This document shows, in pieces, positions 60,953 to 64,000 of a stretch of 64,000 bases of DNA. This stretch comes from Pseudidiomarina terrestris (GTDB taxonomy: Bacteria; Pseudomonadota; Gammaproteobacteria; Enterobacterales; Alteromonadaceae): NCBI RefSeq assembly GCF_030466405.1, contig NZ_JAGGJF010000001.1, positions 124,001 through 188,000 of the forward strand. The letters are read 5' to 3'. How positions within the stretch are numbered: position 1 is the stretch's first letter; each line of letters begins with the position of its first letter. Below the pieces are notes generated by a model, which saw only the letters and a list, made by a program, of their open reading frames with translations, made no database searches and had not been told where the DNA came from. A program made the translations under genes and the position numbers.

Positions 60953-62860
60953 ATGAGCCATCAGTCCCCGTTAATCGCTGAAAACATAGAAGAGTACCTC
61001 AAGCAACACGAGCGCAAGCAGCTGTTAAGATTTATCACCTGCGGCAGCGTCGACGACGGTAAAAGCACCCTCATCGGCCGCTTATTGCATGACAGTAAGC
61101 TGATTTACGACGATCAGTTACAGGCCCTGAAACGCACCCACAGCGACGAGGAAGTGAACCTTGCCGATCTGGTCGACGGCCTGCAAGCTGAGCGCGAGCA
61201 AGGCATCACCATCGACGTTGCGTACCGCTACTTCAGCACCGACAAGCGCAAGTTCATCATCGCCGACACCCCAGGCCACGAGCAATACACTCGCAACATG
61301 GCCACCGGTGCCAGCACCAGCGAGCTGGCCATCATCCTGATCGACGCCGCCAAAGGCGTACAGACTCAGACCAGACGTCACAGCTTTATTGTCAGTTTGC
61401 TCGGCATCAAACACGTCATCGTTGCCGTCAACAAGATGGACAGTGTCGACTACAGCCAGGCCCGTTACAAAGAGATCCAGCAACAGTACATCGAGCTGGC
61501 CGGGATCCTGGACATTCCCGACATCCACTTCGTGCCGATCAGTGCGCTCAAGGGCGACAACGTGGTTCACAAAAGCGAGCACACGCCCTGGTTCCGCGGC
61601 CGTACCCTGATGCAGTACCTCGAGACGCTCGAGATCCAAAAAGCCCAAGACAACGATTTCCGCTTTCCGGTGCAATGGGTGAATCGCCCATCGGCAGACT
61701 TTCGTGGCTACTCCGGCAACATTGCCTCGGGCACCGTGCACGTAGGCGATACCATTCGGGTGTTGCCCTCGGGCAAAGTCACCACGGTGAAGAGCATCGA
61801 AACCTTCGACGGTGCATTGCCGCAAGCACGCGCGCCACAGTCCATCACCCTGACCTTGAATGACGAGCTTGATGTTAGCCGCGGCGATATGATTGTCGAA
61901 AAAGACGCGCTGCCACACATGTCCAAACGTGTTCGCGCCAAGGTGGTGTGGATGCATGAGGAAGCGCTGCAGCCGGGTCGCGAGTACCTCTTGAAAATGG
62001 GCGCGCAGACGGTCACGGCGCAGTGTGAAAAAGTGCGCTATCGGGTCGACATCAATACCCTCAAAGAAGTCGACGACACCCAGTTGGGACTTAACGAAAT
62101 CGGCCTGATTGATCTCAGTGCACTCAAGCCTTTGGTGTTTGATAGCTATCAAAACAATCGCGCCACGGGCGCCTTTATTCTGATCGATAAGCTCTCTAAC
62201 GCCACCGTCGCTGCGGGCCTGGTCACCCAGCCGTTAAGTGACGCCGAAGAGTCAGTCGAGCAACAACGCACCGGTCCGGTGGTGTGGCAAGAGACCAGCG
62301 TCACCCAAGCCCAACGCGCAGCGCTGAAGCAACAAAAGCCAGTAGTGCTCTGGTTTACGGGTCTGTCGGGTGCAGGGAAATCGGCGATTGCCAATGCTGT
62401 GGAAGAGCGCTTGCACGCGTTGCAAAAACATACCTATTTATTAGATGGTGACAACGTTCGTCACGGTCTGAACGAAGGGCTGACCTTCAGTGAGGCGGAT
62501 CGAATTGAAAATATCCGCCGTATTGGTGAAGTCGCAAAACTCATGACGGACGCAGGTTTGATTGTGCTAACGGCATTCATCTCGCCGTTACGGGCAAACC
62601 GTGAATTCGTGCGCTCGCGATTAGAGGACGGCGAATTTGTCGAGATTTTCGTCGACACACCATTAGCTGTGTGTGAGCAGCGTGACCCGAAAGGCCTCTA
62701 TCAAAAAGCCCGTGCGGGCCAAATCGCCAACTTCACAGGCATCAGTTCGCCCTACGAGGTACCGCAGGCGCCCGAGCTTCGGCTCGACACCTCGGCCTTA
62801 ACCATTGAACAAGCCACTGACCGCGTCATCGCCTACCTTACCGACCACAACTACTTGTAG
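60953..62860 (+). CDS. cysNC: Bifunctional sulfate adenylyltransferase subunit 1/adenylylsulfate kinase (CysN-CysC)
   Basis: The product is 635 residues. The N-terminal CysN part has a translational-GTPase domain (P-loop [12 protein letters not shown] about 31-42, [12 protein letters not shown]) and two beta-barrel domains (to about 430). The C-terminal CysC part (about 455-635) has the APS kinase P-loop [12 protein letters not shown] (about 469-480) and [10 protein letters not shown]. Together with CysD it makes PAPS from sulfate. PAPS is the donor for sulfate reduction and for the sulfotransferase-family protein encoded at 37431-38771; that link is inference. Confidence 0.96.
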   Translation: MSHQSPLIAENIEEYLKQHERKQLLRFITCGSVDDGKSTLIGRLLHDSKLIYDDQLQALKRTHSDEEVNLADLVDGLQAEREQGITIDVAYRYFSTDKRKFIIADTPGHEQYTRNMATGASTSELAIILIDAAKGVQTQTRRHSFIVSLLGIKHVIVAVNKMDSVDYSQARYKEIQQQYIELAGILDIPDIHFVPISALKGDNVVHKSEHTPWFRGRTLMQYLETLEIQKAQDNDFRFPVQWVNRPSADFRGYSGNIASGTVHVGDTIRVLPSGKVTTVKSIETFDGALPQARAPQSITLTLNDELDVSRGDMIVEKDALPHMSKRVRAKVVWMHEEALQPGREYLLKMGAQTVTAQCEKVRYRVDINTLKEVDDTQLGLNEIGLIDLSALKPLVFDSYQNNRATGAFILIDKLSNATVAAGLVTQPLSDAEESVEQQRTGPVVWQETSVTQAQRAALKQQKPVVLWFTGLSGAGKSAIANAVEERLHALQKHTYLLDGDNVRHGLNEGLTFSEADRIENIRRIGEVAKLMTDAGLIVLTAFISPLRANREFVRSRLEDGEFVEIFVDTPLAVCEQRDPKGLYQKARAGQIANFTGISSPYEVPQAPELRLDTSALTIEQATDRVIAYLTDHNYL

Positions 62861-62872
62861 GGTTGAAAATAA

Positions 62873-63262
62873 ATGCATACGCCAAAGGAAGTACGACAAG
62901 CTATCATCGCTATATGGCTGACCATTTTCATTTCAGCTGTTATCGAGTTAGCGAACTACTGGACCGGCAATATCTCAGTCAATGATTTCGTTACTTTGGC
63001 TCTATTTTTCTGCATTCTCGGCCTATTCCCGTACAAAATTGCGAAAGGGAGTAACCGCGCCCGATGGGTTTACTGCACACTCGCCGTTCTTTCGGTCACC
63101 TTAAGTTTAGGAGGCGTTTTTGAAAGCACGACGACGATCGATTGGATTGGAACAGTTGTTATTATCCCGCTTGATATTTTCACGGTCATAAAACTATTCC
63201 AGGCGGACGCTTCAAACTGGTTTGAAAGCCACAGCAAGGCTCAGCCTAGTCAAAGCGTGTAG
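62873..63262 (+). CDS. Small membrane protein of unknown function
   Basis: The product is 129 residues with four hydrophobic segments (about 10-30, 38-58, 66-84 and 90-108) and a soluble tail. It starts 12 bp after cysNC, so it may be co-transcribed, but nothing links it to sulfur metabolism. A clear ribosome site is lacking (GGGTTGAAA upstream). Confidence 0.65.
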   Translation: MHTPKEVRQAIIAIWLTIFISAVIELANYWTGNISVNDFVTLALFFCILGLFPYKIAKGSNRARWVYCTLAVLSVTLSLGGVFESTTTIDWIGTVVIIPLDIFTVIKLFQADASNWFESHSKAQPSQSV

Positions 63263-63321
63263 TTAGAACACGAGAACGCCTGGGGAACCTGAAAAACAAG
63301 GTGTAATCCCCCTTATCCACA

Positions 63322-63600
63322 TCACTTCTTCAACAGCGTCCCACGTATCAGGTATTGCAGCACCGCAATCGCCAGAATCACCCCAGCAATTAAGTTCAGT
63401 ATATAACGCACGAGCTCGAACATGGGTTGCATAGTGTCGGCAGTTATCACACCAGCCGAATCTCTCGCGGGCGTCAGTAAGAGCTCAAAGATAAATCCTA
63501 CACCCCATAGCGCCAGGGCTAGTAAGATGCCAGCAACCAAGGCTTGCGCTGGTGGCTTTTTAATTGTTCGATTGATGAAGTTCGTGCTTTGTCCTCTCAT
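63322..63600 (-). CDS. Small two-helix membrane protein of unknown function
   Basis: The product is 92 residues with hydrophobic segments at about 20-42 and 65-84. Its start overlaps the stop of the HTH gene upstream by 4 bp (ATGA), indicating coupled translation. The TTATCCACA sequence at 63313-63321 lies right after its stop codon. Family not recognised. Confidence 0.7.
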   Translation of the reverse strand: MRGQSTNFINRTIKKPPAQALVAGILLALALWGVGFIFELLLTPARDSAGVITADTMQPMFELVRYILNLIAGVILAIAVLQYLIRGTLLKK

Positions 63601-64000
63601 ACTGCGCCATACCCGTTGACGTCAGTTTCGCGATTCAGCTTCGATGCCGCGAAGGCAGCCTCGCGAAGCGCATCATTTTTAATGACTGTTCCGGCTTCTT
63701 CTAGCACGTCTATGACGGTCACCAGCCGGAAAATTTGGGTATTTCCGACGCAAGTCATGGCATGTACACCGAGTGTCTTGTCCCGGAGAATGCTCTGGAT
63801 TCGCTGACGAGAAACATCATAGAATTTCGCGATATCTGTTGGTCCGACGTAGTCAGGCTTAGCTTCCAGTATTCGTGCGCCAGGAAGCGCTGCTAACACT
63901 TGCTGTTTCGCATTCATGAGCGCATCAAGCGCAGCATTATCCTCGCGACTAAACTCGAGTAGCACCTCGCCTTTACGACCATGGCTTACCAACGCGTCAT
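63597..64000 (-). CDS. Putative HTH DNA-binding protein, 5' end cut by window edge
   Basis: The frame is open to the right edge (…DALVSHGRKGEVLLEFSRED), and the GxxG…FxR pattern belongs to the family core, so the true start lies beyond 64000; a TTG at 63992 is not credible as start. The family has an N-terminal small domain with ALPGARILEAKPDYVGPTDIA and a helix-turn-helix (FYDVSRQRIQSIL, about 50-75 of the visible part). Proteins of this type are small regulators often next to a membrane protein gene, as here. Target unknown. Confidence 0.7.
   Translation of the reverse strand, partial: DALVSHGRKGEVLLEFSREDNAALDALMNAKQQVLAALPGARILEAKPDYVGPTDIAKFYDVSRQRIQSILRDKTLGVHAMTCVGNTQIFRLVTVIDVLEEAGTVIKNDALREAAFAASKLNRETDVNGYGAV

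Noticed and set aside
61118-62152. Long open frame antisense to cysNC (344 codons)
   Set aside because: It lies wholly inside cysNC on the opposite strand, lacks a ribosome site and recognisable domain, and arises from codon bias.
63313-63321. TTATCCACA near the right edge as part of a replication origin
   Set aside because: A single box with no AT-rich region, no further boxes and no dnaA or gidA genes nearby.

Overview
The window looks like a chromosome segment of a marine-type gammaproteobacterium of the Alteromonadales, perhaps Idiomarinaceae. The support is several TonB-dependent receptors, a Vibrio/Shewanella/Pseudomonas-type CrbS/CrbR acetate switch, CsrA, a DcaP-like porin and fused CysNC. 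The genus is inference. Genes are tightly packed, with several overlapping starts and stops and three convergent 3' overlaps. I saw no tRNA, rRNA, prophage or CRISPR locus.

Layout. (1) 1-22 kb is an acetate-switch locus. On the minus strand lie a DUF4212 small subunit, an SSF symporter, a cNMP/CBS/DUF294 protein and an exonuclease cut by the left edge. The SSF-domain hybrid kinase CrbS follows on the plus strand, and further on come the response regulator CrbR, acetyl-CoA synthetase and a divergent DcaP-like porin. An S9 peptidase, a TonB receptor, a small lipoprotein and a large secreted subtilase are interleaved, which suggests coupled use of peptides and acetate. (2) 22-26 kb carries a GGDEF/EAL protein, a small unknown gene and csrA. 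(3) 25.6-38.8 kb holds gabTD, a LysR regulator, a serine hydrolase, an MFS transporter, a MocR/GabR-type regulator with an extra C-terminal domain, a nitrilase-family amidase, a second TonB receptor and a TPR-sulfotransferase. (4) 38.7-43.5 kb has a sugar-nucleotide dehydratase, a beta-CASP nuclease and a REP-associated tyrosine transposase (RAYT). (5) 44.4-49.1 kb is an ECF sigma/anti-sigma module with a DUF4331 operon whose last gene seems truncated. (6) 49-58 kb carries small secreted proteins, a ZIP transporter, a secreted HNH nuclease, a glutaredoxin-MauE fusion, an erythromycin-esterase-like protein, Pcm and a DUF748 protein. (7) 59-63 kb is sulfate activation (cysQ, cysD, cysNC), followed by small genes at the right edge.

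The most striking system is a repeat family with the core GGGC(A/T)GCCC. I count 36 cores in 14 places, densest from 30.8 to 53.2 kb. Clusters of two or three cores are spaced almost exactly 38 bp apart. Two triplets flank the RAYT gene, its probable mobiliser. Unlike ordinary REP sequences, several copies sit in frame inside conserved genes (DUF294 protein, gabD, the TPR-sulfotransferase twice, the C-terminus of the beta-CASP nuclease, and one core in cysQ). Intergenic copies share a hidden open frame of the form KGQPLxF...KGCP. A subset carries a perfect DnaA box next to the core. This resembles the Rickettsia palindromic elements, but with an apparent RAYT partner.

Other notable items are a roughly 200-bp array of 11-bp repeats built on TGACTCA at 44.0-44.2 kb, a shared ECF promoter motif before the sigma gene and before the DUF4331 operon, and an 18-bp inverted-repeat element between cysQ and cysD.
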